From Pseudomonadota bacterium (GTDB lineage Bacteria; Pseudomonadota; Gammaproteobacteria; Burkholderiales; Ferrovaceae): 64,000 bases of DNA. Shown here piece after piece: positions 25,121-33,655 of the stretch. Location of the stretch: the NCBI GenBank assembly GCA_021826025.1, contig JAKBBG010000002.1, forward strand, positions 1 to 64,000, in the 5' to 3' direction. The stretch's first letter is position 1. Each line of letters starts with the position of its first letter. A program made the position numbers and the translations under genes. The notes under the pieces were generated by a model. It saw only the letters and a list, made by a program, of their open reading frames with translations. It ran no database searches and had not been told where the DNA came from.

Positions 25121-26378
25121 CCCAGCTGATGAACAGGCCCAGCAGCAGGACGCTGACATAGTAGGCCGCTTCCGTCGGGGCCAGCGCCCGTCCCTTGAGC
25201 GCTTCGATCCCGATGCTTCGCATGAACCGCTGCAGGGGCGAATCAGCCCGGATGATGAGCGCATAGACGCCCAGTAGCGCGAGGATACTGATGTTTTCAT
25301 TGAAGTTCTGCACGGCGATGCTGTGCCCCGCTCCCATGAGCTGGTGGCCGCGGTGCTGAAGCAGGGCGTTCATGGGGACGACGAAAAACCCCCCCATGGC
25401 GCCCGCGAGGACCAGCAGCACGATGGCCACGTGCCAGTCGCGCACCACCAGCATGCCCAGAATGGCCACGCCCATGGCGATTCCCACCGGCAGCACCTTG
25501 AGCGAACTTTCCAGCCGGACCCATTTGGCGGCGGCGGCCGACCCCAGTGCGATGCCGATGGCGGAAATGGCCGTCAATTGGGTGGAACGCTCAAGATCGA
25601 GATTGAGCTGCAGGGTGGCCCAGACCAGCACGATCAGGCGCAAGGTGGACCCCACCCCCCAAAACAGCGTCGTGACGGCGAGAGAGACTTTTCCGAGCGG
25701 GTCGCGCCAGAGCAGCATGAAGGATGCGGCAAAATCCTTGATCAGGAACCAGGGGTTCTTGCGCGGCAGGGAATGGTCGCGATGGACTCGCGGAATGTAC
25801 AGGTTGACGATCGCCGCGGCGATGTAGAGCAGCAGGACCACCAGGATGGCGAATTCCGGAAGGGTCAGGACTTTGAGGCCGGCGCCGGCCAGCGCATCGC
25901 GCAGGACCAGGTAGGGAGGCCAGTTCGGGATCAGCAGGATGCCGCCCAGCACTGCGCCGAGAATGATGGCAAGAACGGTCAGCCCTTCCATCCAGCTGTT
26001 GGCCAGAACGAGCTGGCTGGGGGGGAGGTATTCCGTGAGGATGCCGTATTTGGCCGGCGAATAGGCGGCCGCGCCGAGCCCGACCAGGGCGTAGGCGTAC
26101 AGGGGCTGGATGCCCGCCAGCATGGCGATGCAGCCCGCAAGCTTGATGAGGTTGCTGATGAACATGACCTGCCCCTTCGGGATCGCATCGGAAAAGGCGC
26201 CGACGAAGGGGGCGAGGAGGATGTAGGACACCACGAAGAACTGCTGCAGGAACGGCACGTACTCGGGCGGGGCCGAAAGCTGCTTGAGCAGCGCGATGGC
26301 CGCAAAGAGGAGGGCGTTGTCCGCCAGTGCGGACAAGAACTGCGCAAGCAGGATGATGTAGAAGCCGAGCGCCATCAA
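25071..26378 (-). CDS. lplT: Lysophospholipid transporter LplT (MFS)
   Basis: 435-residue major-facilitator protein with about 12 membrane segments. It starts MMALGFYIILLAQFLSALADNALLFAA, the LplT signature, with SYILLAPFVGAFSDAIPKGQVM near 51-72. LplT flips lysophospholipids inward across the inner membrane for re-acylation by Aas; no aas gene is adjacent. Last gene of the minus-strand set arnD-bcp-phoH-lplT, starting 7 bases after the phoH stop. A second ATG one codon in is equally possible. Confidence 0.88.
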   Translation of the reverse strand: MMALGFYIILLAQFLSALADNALLFAAIALLKQLSAPPEYVPFLQQFFVVSYILLAPFVGAFSDAIPKGQVMFISNLIKLAGCIAMLAGIQPLYAYALVGLGAAAYSPAKYGILTEYLPPSQLVLANSWMEGLTVLAIILGAVLGGILLIPNWPPYLVLRDALAGAGLKVLTLPEFAILVVLLLYIAAAIVNLYIPRVHRDHSLPRKNPWFLIKDFAASFMLLWRDPLGKVSLAVTTLFWGVGSTLRLIVLVWATLQLNLDLERSTQLTAISAIGIALGSAAAAKWVRLESSLKVLPVGIAMGVAILGMLVVRDWHVAIVLLVLAGAMGGFFVVPMNALLQHRGHQLMGAGHSIAVQNFNENISILALLGVYALIIRADSPLQRFMRSIGIEALKGRALAPTEAAYYVSVLLLGLFISWVMFLLYRRYHHVEYTD

Positions 26379-26385
26379 AAAACCG

Positions 26386-27789
26386 CTAAAGGACTTCCGC
26401 GGCGTAGTCGGCCAGGCGTGAACGTTCGCCGCGCTGCAACGTGATGTGCCCGCTGTGTCGCCACCCCTTGAAGCGGTCCACCACGTAGGTCAGGCCGGAG
26501 CTGCCTTCGGTCAGGTAGGGCGTATCGATCTGGGCGATGTTTCCGAGGCACACCACCTTGGTTCCGGGGCCGGCCCGGGTGATGAGCGTTTTCATCTGCT
26601 TGGGCGTGAGGTTCTGCGCCTCGTCGATGATCAGATACTTGTTGAGGAACGTGCGGCCGCGCATGAAATTGAGCGACTTGATCTTGATGCGGGAACGGAT
26701 CAGGTCGCGGGTGGCGGCACGTCCCCAATCGCCGGCCTCGTCGTCGCTTTTGTTGAGGACATCGAGGTTGTCTTCGAGCGCGCCCATCCAGGGCGTCATT
26801 TTCTCTTCTTCCGTGCCGGGCAGGAACCCGATGTCCTCGCCCACCGGAACGGTGACCCGCGTCATGATGATTTCGGAATAGGTCTTGTGTTCCAGGGTCT
26901 GCATCAGGCCGGCGGCCAGGGTGAGCAGCGTTTTTCCCGTGCCGGCCTGTCCCAGCAGGGTCACGAAGTCCAGGTCGGGGTTCATGAGCAGGTTGAGGGC
27001 GAAGTTCTGCTCGCGGTTGGCGGCCACGATGCCCCAGGTGTTGTTGCGCTGCGACGTGTAGTCCCGGATGGTCTGGAGGACGGCCGACTGGCCGTCCCGT
27101 TCCCGCACGAAGGCGTAGAAAGGCTTGTCGTCGTGGTCCTGGTAGACGAATTCGTTGAGGAAGAAGCCGGGTGCCAGCGGACCTTTGATGCGGTACAGCG
27201 TGCGTCCGTGTTCCTGCCAGGATTGCATGTCCTTGCCGTGGCTGTCCCAGAAATCCGGGGACAGCTCGCGGGCGCCCGTGTAGAGGAGGTCCGTGTCCTC
27301 CAGCACCTTGTCGTTGTAGTAGTCTTCGGCATCCACGCCCAGGGCGCGGGCCTTGATGCGCATGTTGATGTCTTTGCTGACCAGGATGACGGCGCGGTTG
27401 GGCTGGGCCCTCTTGAGTTCCAGCGCCACGCCGAGGATCTGGTTGTCCGCCTTCCCCCCCGCCAGGGAACTTGGGATGGCGGAGCCGTTCAAGGTCTGGA
27501 GGAACAGGGTTCCGGACGGGGTTTTGGCATGGTCCCGGGCAAGCGGAATGCCGGCCGTGATGTCGGGCTTCTTGGCACGGTTGATGATTTCGTCGAGAAA
27601 CCGGCTGACCTGGCGCGCATTGCGCGCCACTTCCGTCATGCCTTTCTTGTTGTTGTCCAGCTCCTCGACCGTGACCATCGGCAGGTAGACGTCGTGTTCC
27701 TCGAACTGAAACAGGCTGGTGGGATCATGCAGCAGGACATTGGTGTCGAGAACGAACAGCTTGGGCAATTCCGGGGGTTTCCGAGCCAT
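26386..27789 (-). CDS. PIN domain-PhoH family ATPase
   Basis: 467-residue fusion of an N-terminal PIN nuclease-like domain (LFVLDTNVLLHDP, acidic D15) and a C-terminal PhoH ATPase (Walker A GQAGTGKT at 280-287, DEAQNLTPKQMKTLITR as Walker B). This is the YlaK/PhoH2-like architecture, thought to act on RNA; it is not the short stress PhoH. An AGGA ribosome binding site precedes the ATG. It sits in the arnD-bcp-phoH-lplT run, with a 36-base gap after bcp. Confidence 0.92.
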   Translation of the reverse strand: MARKPPELPKLFVLDTNVLLHDPTSLFQFEEHDVYLPMVTVEELDNNKKGMTEVARNARQVSRFLDEIINRAKKPDITAGIPLARDHAKTPSGTLFLQTLNGSAIPSSLAGGKADNQILGVALELKRAQPNRAVILVSKDINMRIKARALGVDAEDYYNDKVLEDTDLLYTGARELSPDFWDSHGKDMQSWQEHGRTLYRIKGPLAPGFFLNEFVYQDHDDKPFYAFVRERDGQSAVLQTIRDYTSQRNNTWGIVAANREQNFALNLLMNPDLDFVTLLGQAGTGKTLLTLAAGLMQTLEHKTYSEIIMTRVTVPVGEDIGFLPGTEEEKMTPWMGALEDNLDVLNKSDDEAGDWGRAATRDLIRSRIKIKSLNFMRGRTFLNKYLIIDEAQNLTPKQMKTLITRAGPGTKVVCLGNIAQIDTPYLTEGSSGLTYVVDRFKGWRHSGHITLQRGERSRLADYAAEVL

Positions 27790-27825
27790 TTGGCGATGTT
27801 TCCTGATTAACTCTTTGTCACAGTA

Positions 27826-28284
27826 TCAAAGTGATTTGACGAAGTCGAGTACGGCCTGCGCGTGCCCGGGCACGGAAACGCCGCGCCATTCACGGCGCAA
27901 GCGGCCGTCCGGGTCGATCACGAAGGTGCTGCGTTCGATGCCCCGCACCTGCTTTCCGTACATGTTTTTGAGCTTGATCACCCCGAACAGGGCGCATGCC
28001 GTTTCTTCCGCATCGCTCAGAAGGTGGAACGGGAATTCCATTTTCGCCCGGAAGCGCTCATGGGAGGACACGGAGTCGCGGGAGACGCCGAGCACGGTGC
28101 ACTTCAGGGCGGCGAAATCGCCGTGCAGGGCCTTGAACTGCAGCCCTTCGTCGGTGCAGCCGGGAGTGTCGTCCTTGGGGTAGAAGTAAAGCACGAGCGG
28201 CGCGCCGCGCATGGCGGAAAGCTTGAAGCGCTGGCCGCCGGTGGCCGGCAATTCGAAATCGGGGACGGCTTGCATGAGTTCCAT
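27826..28284 (-). CDS. bcp: Peroxiredoxin Bcp/PrxQ
   Basis: Thiol peroxidase of 152 residues that reduces hydroperoxides. The peroxidatic cysteine is C43 in YPKDDTPGCTDEG. The resolving cysteine found five residues later in E. coli-type Bcp is a leucine here. Other cysteines are near 62 and 98, so it may work as a 1-Cys enzyme or use an alternative partner. The RxxxFVID motif (RSTFVIDPDG) is present. Starts 10 bases after the arnD stop, so co-transcribed. Confidence 0.93.
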   Translation of the reverse strand: MELMQAVPDFELPATGGQRFKLSAMRGAPLVLYFYPKDDTPGCTDEGLQFKALHGDFAALKCTVLGVSRDSVSSHERFRAKMEFPFHLLSDAEETACALFGVIKLKNMYGKQVRGIERSTFVIDPDGRLRREWRGVSVPGHAQAVLDFVKSL

Positions 28285-28294
28285 GGGGTGTTCC

Positions 28295-29224
28295 TCAGGA
28301 GAAGTGAAGGGGGGAATCGGGCAGCTGCTCGCCCTGCAGCGCGAGCGTGCCGGAACGGCCCGCTACGGCGCCCCGGAGTACCGTGCAGCGGGGCAGGGCG
28401 GAGGGGTCGATGCTTTTCCCCAGCTCGCCCAGCGAGACCAGACGGTAGCCTTGCTCCCGCCACCCGGACAGCAGGGTGTCGAGAACCGGGGCAAGGCGCA
28501 TGCCTTCCAGCTCGGCATGCAAGGTGAACACATGCGCCGAGACGGGCGGCTCCGCCGTCAGCCGCAACAGGTGTCCGGCCACATTGGACGCGTCGAGCCC
28601 GCCGATCCCGATCAGTTCGTCGAGGGTGGGCAACGTGGTCGGCAACTGGGGACAGCGGCAGGGGCGGCCGGCGATGACGGGGATGAAGGGGCCGGTTCCG
28701 CGGGTGTCGGACGACCATTCGAAACCGGCGTCGTCCAGGTGCCGGAACGCCGCGTCGTTCATCTGCCATCCGGCGGCTCCATGGATGCGGGCGGAGTGGC
28801 CGAATACGGCCTTGAATCGGTCTTCGGCGAGGCGCATCTGGCGCTCGGTCCATGCCGCCGAAGCCTGCACCACCCCGTCCTGCCAGGCCACGTGGTCCCA
28901 GGTGTGGATGCCCGTCTCGAACCCCGCCGCTTCGGTGGCGCGCATCGGCCCGGCCGCCTCGAGGCCGATGTCCGGGCCGGGCAGCAAGGTGCCGTAGAGC
29001 AGGGTCTTGAGCCCGTAATGTTCGAGCACCGAGGTGCGCTGGACTTTTCCCAGAAACCCTTTGCGAAACACCCGCTTGACGGCCCGGCCCGTATGGTCGG
29101 GCCCCAGGCTGAACAGGAACGTGGCACGGGCCTGGTGCGCGAGTAGCAGGGATTGGAGCTGCGGCACGCCTTCCCGGGTGCCCCGAAGCGTATCCACGTC
29201 GATTTTCAAAGCGATGGCATTCAT
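28295..29224 (-). CDS. arnD: ArnD-like polysaccharide deacetylase family protein
   Basis: 309-residue NodB-fold enzyme that strongly resembles ArnD, the deformylase of 4-deoxy-4-formamido-arabinose-phosphoundecaprenol in lipid A modification. Features are [16 protein letters not shown] at 7-22 (metal D9, D11), [25 protein letters not shown] near 113-123 and GAAGWQMND. The C-terminal RGAVAGRSG also matches. No other arn gene is in the window, so the exact substrate is uncertain. First gene of a minus-strand operon with bcp, phoH and lplT; divergent from typA over 84 bases. Confidence 0.82.
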   Translation of the reverse strand: MNAIALKIDVDTLRGTREGVPQLQSLLLAHQARATFLFSLGPDHTGRAVKRVFRKGFLGKVQRTSVLEHYGLKTLLYGTLLPGPDIGLEAAGPMRATEAAGFETGIHTWDHVAWQDGVVQASAAWTERQMRLAEDRFKAVFGHSARIHGAAGWQMNDAAFRHLDDAGFEWSSDTRGTGPFIPVIAGRPCRCPQLPTTLPTLDELIGIGGLDASNVAGHLLRLTAEPPVSAHVFTLHAELEGMRLAPVLDTLLSGWREQGYRLVSLGELGKSIDPSALPRCTVLRGAVAGRSGTLALQGEQLPDSPLHFS

Positions 29225-29250
29225 CGAGCGACTATCGCCAATTTTCAGGG

Positions 29251-29279
29251 TCGAAGCAACCCCCGCGGCGTGATAAAAT
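29251..29279 (+). promoter_or_regulatory. Possible typA promoter
   Basis: -10-like TAAAAT at 29274-29279 with a weak -35 (TCGAAG, 29251-29256) at 17 bases. The leader to the typA ATG would be about 23 bases. Only the -10 is convincing. Confidence 0.3.
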
Positions 29280-29308
29280 GGCGGGCTTCGTTAAACTGGT
29301 TGAATTTC

Positions 29309-31135
29309 ATGTCCCGACGCCTTCGCAACATCGCCATCATCGCCCACGTGGACCACGGCAAGACAACGCTGGTCGACAAACTGCTTCAGCAATCCGGCAC
29401 CTTCGCCGCCCATCAGCAGGTTTCCGAGCGCGTCATGGACAGCAACGACCTGGAGAAGGAGCGCGGCATCACCATCCTGGCGAAAAACTGCGCCGTGGAG
29501 TACGAAGGCACGCACATCAATATCGTCGATACTCCCGGGCACGCGGATTTCGGCGGGGAAGTGGAGCGCGTCCTGTCCATGGTGGACGGCGTGCTGTTGC
29601 TGGTTGACGCCGTGGAAGGGCCGATGCCCCAGACCCGTTTCGTCACGCGCAAGGCGCTGGCGCAGGGGCTCAAGCCGATCGTGGTGGTCAACAAGATCGA
29701 CCGCCCGGGAGCCCGGCCGGACTGGGTGGTCAACCACACGTTCGATTTGTTCGACAAGCTGGGGGCCACGGAAGCGCAGCTCGATTTTCCCGTGGTGTAC
29801 GCATCCGCGCTCCAGGGCTACGCCACGCTCGACCCCGCGCGTCCGGGCCAGGACCTGCGCCCGCTTTTCGAAGCGATCCTCAAGCACGTGCCCGAAAGGC
29901 CCGGCGACCCGCAGGGACCGCTGCAGTTGCAGATCATTTCCCTCGACTACTCGAGCTTCGTGGGACGCATCGGCATCGGCCGCATCCATCGGGGCACCAT
30001 CCGTCCGGGGCAGGAAGTGGCCGTGATGCGCGGACCGGGAACCCCGGTGAAGAAGGCCCGCGTCAACCAGGTGCTGGGATTCAAGGGGTTGGAGCGGGTT
30101 CCGTTCGAGAGCGCGGAGGCAGGCGACATCGTGCTGATCAACGGCATCGAGGACGTGGGCATCGGCGTGACGATCGCCGACCCGGACAGCCCCGAAGCGC
30201 TGCCCATGCTGGAAGTGGACGAACCCACGCTGACCATGAACTTCCAGGTCAACACCTCGCCGTTCGCGGGCCAGGAAGGGAAATTCGTCACCAGCCGGCA
30301 GGTGCGCGAGCGGCTGGACCGGGAATTGATGAGCAACGTGGCGCTGCGCGTCCAGGAAACTTCGGATACGGACATCTTCCTCGTGTCCGGGCGCGGCGAA
30401 CTGCATTTGACCATCCTGCTCGAAAACATGCGCCGGGAAGGGTACGAGCTGGCCGTTTCGCGCCCCCGGGTCCTTTTCAAGGAAATCGACGGGCGCAAGT
30501 GCGAACCTTTCGAAATGCTGACGGTGGACGTGGACGAAGACCACCAGGGCCCCGTGATGCAGGCGCTGGGAGAACGGCGCGGCGACTTGCAGGACATGCA
30601 GTCGGACGGGCGCGGCCGGGTCCGCCTGGATTACCGCATCCCGGCGCGCGGCCTGATCGGGTTCCAGTCCGAATTTCTCACCCTGACCCGCGGAACAGGC
30701 CTCATGAGCCACGTCTTCGACGACTACGACGCGGTCAAGCCGGAAATCCCGGCGCGCAGGAACGGGGTCCTGATTTCCGCCGAGCTGGGGGAAGCGGTCG
30801 CCTATGCGCTCTGGAAACTCCAGGAACGGGGGCGGATGTTCGTGGTTCCCGGAGACCGCGTTTACGAAGGGATGGTCATCGGCATTCACAGCCGTGACAA
30901 CGACCTTGTGGTCAATCCGGTCAAAACCAAGCAGCTCACCAACATCCGCGCGGCCGGCAAGGATGAGGCGGTGGTGCTGACGCCTCCCGTGGTCCTGACC
31001 CTGGAGTCGGCCATCGAGTTCATCAACGACGACGAACTGGTGGAGATCACGCCCAAGACCATCCGGATCCGCAAGCGGCACCTGCTGGAGCACGAGCGCA
31101 AGCGTGCGGCCCGGGAAGGCGAAACCCAGAGCTGA
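29309..31135 (+). CDS. typA: Ribosome-associated GTPase TypA/BipA
   Basis: Translational GTPase that binds the 70S ribosome and helps growth under stress and 50S assembly. The 608-residue protein has the G1 motif AHVDHGKTT at 12-20, G2 in ERGITI, G3 [14 protein letters not shown] and G4 NKID, and the C-terminal [20 protein letters not shown] with the BipA-specific end. Start is the ATG giving [11 protein letters not shown], as in the family; the frame is open upstream over arnD but is not needed. rmuC follows after six bases. Confidence 0.97.
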   Translation: MSRRLRNIAIIAHVDHGKTTLVDKLLQQSGTFAAHQQVSERVMDSNDLEKERGITILAKNCAVEYEGTHINIVDTPGHADFGGEVERVLSMVDGVLLLVDAVEGPMPQTRFVTRKALAQGLKPIVVVNKIDRPGARPDWVVNHTFDLFDKLGATEAQLDFPVVYASALQGYATLDPARPGQDLRPLFEAILKHVPERPGDPQGPLQLQIISLDYSSFVGRIGIGRIHRGTIRPGQEVAVMRGPGTPVKKARVNQVLGFKGLERVPFESAEAGDIVLINGIEDVGIGVTIADPDSPEALPMLEVDEPTLTMNFQVNTSPFAGQEGKFVTSRQVRERLDRELMSNVALRVQETSDTDIFLVSGRGELHLTILLENMRREGYELAVSRPRVLFKEIDGRKCEPFEMLTVDVDEDHQGPVMQALGERRGDLQDMQSDGRGRVRLDYRIPARGLIGFQSEFLTLTRGTGLMSHVFDDYDAVKPEIPARRNGVLISAELGEAVAYALWKLQERGRMFVVPGDRVYEGMVIGIHSRDNDLVVNPVKTKQLTNIRAAGKDEAVVLTPPVVLTLESAIEFINDDELVEITPKTIRIRKRHLLEHERKRAAREGETQS

Positions 31136-31141
31136 GAGCCC

Positions 31142-32425
31142 GTGCTGCCAATCCTCCTTCTCGCCGGAATCATCGTGCTGGTCCTTGCCTGGGGCCTGTA
31201 TGCCCTGCACCGCCGCCTGGACGGGCTGGACCAGCGCTTCGGCGAAGGCTCCCCGCAGCTTGCCGCCCTGCTGGAAAGCCGCCTGCGCGAACTGGACAGC
31301 GAATTGCAGGCAGGACTGGTGCGCCAGGGCGATCGCCTGGCCCACAACCAGTCCGAGACCGCCGAGCGCTTGCGCGAAGCCGTGAAGGGGGAACTGGTGC
31401 AGATGCGCGACCAGCTCGAGAAGCTGCGCCTGGACCTGCTGGAACGCCTGACCGAGCGTTCCGACGCGCTCGGGCGCAAGGTGGACGAGCGCCTGGAGCT
31501 GATTTCCGGCAAGGTGGCGGAACGCCTGGACGAAGGCTTCAAGAAGACCAACGACACCTTCGTATCAGTCATGCAGCGCCTGTCGACCATCGACGAGGCC
31601 CAGAAAAAGATCGACGGCCTCGCCACCAACGTGGTCAGCCTTCAGAGCCTGCTGGGGGACAAGCGCGCCAGGGGGGCCATCGGCGAAATCCAGCTGGAGG
31701 ACATCGTGCGCAACATCCTCCCGCCCAACGCCTACGAATTCCAGTCCGTCCTGTCCACGGGAGTGCGGGTGGACTGCCTGCTGCGCCTGCCCGAACCCAC
31801 CGGCCAGATCGGGGTGGATTCCAAATTCCCCCTGGAAAACTACGAACGCCTGGTGCGCGCCGACCAGCAGCCGGCGGATCGGGACAGCGCGTTGCGCCAG
31901 TTCCGCAACGATGTCAAAGGCCATGTGGACGCCATCGCGGACAAGTACATCATCCCGGGAGAGACCGGGGACGGGGCCTTGATGTTCATTCCGGCCGAAG
32001 CGATCTTTGCGGAAATCCACGGCAACCATCCCGAAGTGATTGAATACGCCATGAAGCGGCGGGTCTGGATCGTGTCCCCGACAACCCTCATGGCCATCCT
32101 GAACACGGCCCATGCGGTCCTCAAAAACGTGGAAACGCGCAAGCAGGTGCACATTATCCAGGAAGCGCTCAACGTCCTGGCCGGCGACTTCTCCCGTTTC
32201 GAGGAGCGCATGAAAAAACTGGCCACCCACATCAAGCAGGCATCCCAGGACGTGGATCTCGTGCACGTTTCCAGCCAGAAAATCACGCGCCGCTTCGGAC
32301 AGATCCATCGGGTGGAGCTGGAGGCCATCGAAGGCGGGGACCCGGCAGCCGGCTCGGGCCGCGTGGTCGAGCGCCTGCTGGAGGAAGACAACGGGGAAAC
32401 GCCCCGCGATCAGGAGCCGACATGA
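31142..32425 (+). CDS. rmuC: DNA recombination protein RmuC
   Basis: 427-residue membrane-anchored protein that limits rearrangements at inverted repeats. An N-terminal membrane helix (residues 1-20) is followed by a long coiled coil (to about 160) and the PD-(D/E)XK-like RmuC domain, with LEDIVRNILPPNAYEFQ, QIGVDSKFPLENYERL and MFIPAEAIFAEI. GTG start. It overlaps the next gene by ATGA. Confidence 0.94.
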   Translation: MLPILLLAGIIVLVLAWGLYALHRRLDGLDQRFGEGSPQLAALLESRLRELDSELQAGLVRQGDRLAHNQSETAERLREAVKGELVQMRDQLEKLRLDLLERLTERSDALGRKVDERLELISGKVAERLDEGFKKTNDTFVSVMQRLSTIDEAQKKIDGLATNVVSLQSLLGDKRARGAIGEIQLEDIVRNILPPNAYEFQSVLSTGVRVDCLLRLPEPTGQIGVDSKFPLENYERLVRADQQPADRDSALRQFRNDVKGHVDAIADKYIIPGETGDGALMFIPAEAIFAEIHGNHPEVIEYAMKRRVWIVSPTTLMAILNTAHAVLKNVETRKQVHIIQEALNVLAGDFSRFEERMKKLATHIKQASQDVDLVHVSSQKITRRFGQIHRVELEAIEGGDPAAGSGRVVERLLEEDNGETPRDQEPT

Positions 32426-33192
32426 GTGCCGTACTGGGGTTTGCAGGTTATTCCGGGTCGGGAAAGACCACGCTGCTGGAGCAGGTCATCGGTCATCTGG
32501 TGGCCTGGGGCGTGCGCGTCTCCCTCATCAAGCACGCGCACCACGAGTTTGACGTGGACGTGCCGGGCAAGGATTCCTGGCGTCACCGCAAGGCCGGCGC
32601 GCATGAAGTGATGGTGGCCTCGGACCAGCGCTGGGCGCTGATGCACGAGCACCGGGGAGCGCCGGAGCCCGCCCTGGACGCCCTCATCGAACGGCTCTCC
32701 CCCTGCGACCTGGTCTTGGTGGAAGGCTTCAAAAAGGACCCGATTCCGAAGCTCGAGGTGTGGCGGCGCAGTCACGGCGCCGAGCGCCTGAGCGGAGAAG
32801 ACCCGTGGATCATCGGCCTCGTGACCGATGAACCGCAGGAAGGCATGCTGCCCTGCCTTGACATCAATGATCCCGAATCGGTGGCGCGCTTCATCGTGCG
32901 CCGATTCGATCTTGTGATATCTTCCCACCATCGGGAGACATCGGTCCGGCTGCGATATTTCGCCCGCCTCAGGGAGTCGCTTCAGATGGACGGGGAAACG
33001 CTGCCGCTCGAAGCGCCGGTGACCCTGGGGGAACTGATTGCGCGGTTGCGGGAGCGCGGCGGAGTCTGGGCTGACGCGCTGTCCGAAACGCGCCCCATAC
33101 GGGCTGCCGTGAACCAGGAACTCGCATCCTCCGGTTCTCCGGTCCGTCCGGGAGACGAAGTGGCCCTGTTCCCGCCGGTGACGGGCGGATGA
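32422..33192 (+). CDS. mobB/moaD: MobB-MoaD fusion: molybdopterin cofactor adaptor and sulfur carrier
   Basis: Two molybdenum-cofactor proteins in one frame of 256 residues. Residues 1 to about 168 are MobB, the GTP-binding partner of MobA, with Walker A GYSGSGKT at 9-16, SLIKHAHHEFD and VLVEGFKKDPIPKLEV. Residues about 174-256 are MoaD, the ubiquitin-like small subunit of molybdopterin synthase, starting SVRLRYFARLRE and ending in the required PPVTGG. The C-terminal Gly-Gly is exposed, so thiocarboxylation by MoeB remains possible. moaE follows 4 bases later. No in-frame start with a good ribosome binding site is visible at the junction. The fusion would tie two steps of the pathway together. 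Confidence 0.93.
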   Translation: MSAVLGFAGYSGSGKTTLLEQVIGHLVAWGVRVSLIKHAHHEFDVDVPGKDSWRHRKAGAHEVMVASDQRWALMHEHRGAPEPALDALIERLSPCDLVLVEGFKKDPIPKLEVWRRSHGAERLSGEDPWIIGLVTDEPQEGMLPCLDINDPESVARFIVRRFDLVISSHHRETSVRLRYFARLRESLQMDGETLPLEAPVTLGELIARLRERGGVWADALSETRPIRAAVNQELASSGSPVRPGDEVALFPPVTGG

Positions 33193-33196
33193 CGCC

Positions 33197-33655
33197 ATGA
33201 GCGTGCGGATACAGCAGGGTCCGTTCGAGGCCGGACACGAAATGGAAGCCCTTCGCGGGAACGACACCCGCGTGGGCGCCCTGGCCAGCTTCACGGGGTA
33301 TGTGCGGGATTTCAATGACGAGTCCGCCATCACCCGCATGACGCTTGAACATTATCCCGGCATGACCGAAAAGGCCCTGGAGCGCCTGGAAGCCGAAGCG
33401 CGCCGGCGCTGGGACTTGCTGGACATCGCCATCATTCATCGCGTGGGGACGCTCGAGCCGGGAGATCCGATCGTGCTGGTTTGCGTCTCCAGCGCACATC
33501 GCGGGGACGCATTCCAGGCCTGCGAATTCCTAATGGATGCCCTGAAGACGCAGGCACCGTTTTGGAAAAAGGAAACTACGCCAGAGGGGGCGCGTTGGGT
33601 CGATGCAAGACAATCAGATGACGAAGCGGTTGCGCGCTGGCAAAAGCCAGACTAG
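33197..33655 (+). CDS. moaE: Molybdopterin synthase catalytic subunit MoaE
   Basis: Large subunit of molybdopterin synthase, which transfers sulfur from MoaD thiocarboxylate to precursor Z. 152 residues with FTGYVRDFNDE, LEHYPGMTEKAL, HRVGTLEPGDPIVLV and the catalytic-lysine segment KTQAPFWKKET (about 117-127). The MoaD partner is encoded just upstream as part of a MobB fusion. The last 53 bases overlap the likely start of the efflux lipoprotein gene. Confidence 0.95.
   Translation: MSVRIQQGPFEAGHEMEALRGNDTRVGALASFTGYVRDFNDESAITRMTLEHYPGMTEKALERLEAEARRRWDLLDIAIIHRVGTLEPGDPIVLVCVSSAHRGDAFQACEFLMDALKTQAPFWKKETTPEGARWVDARQSDDEAVARWQKPD

Noticed and set aside
32905-32945. Separate start for MoaD inside the mobB-moaD gene
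   Set aside because: The GTG near 32914 has no ribosome binding site and lies before the domain boundary, and no ATG is in frame, so a fusion is the simpler reading.
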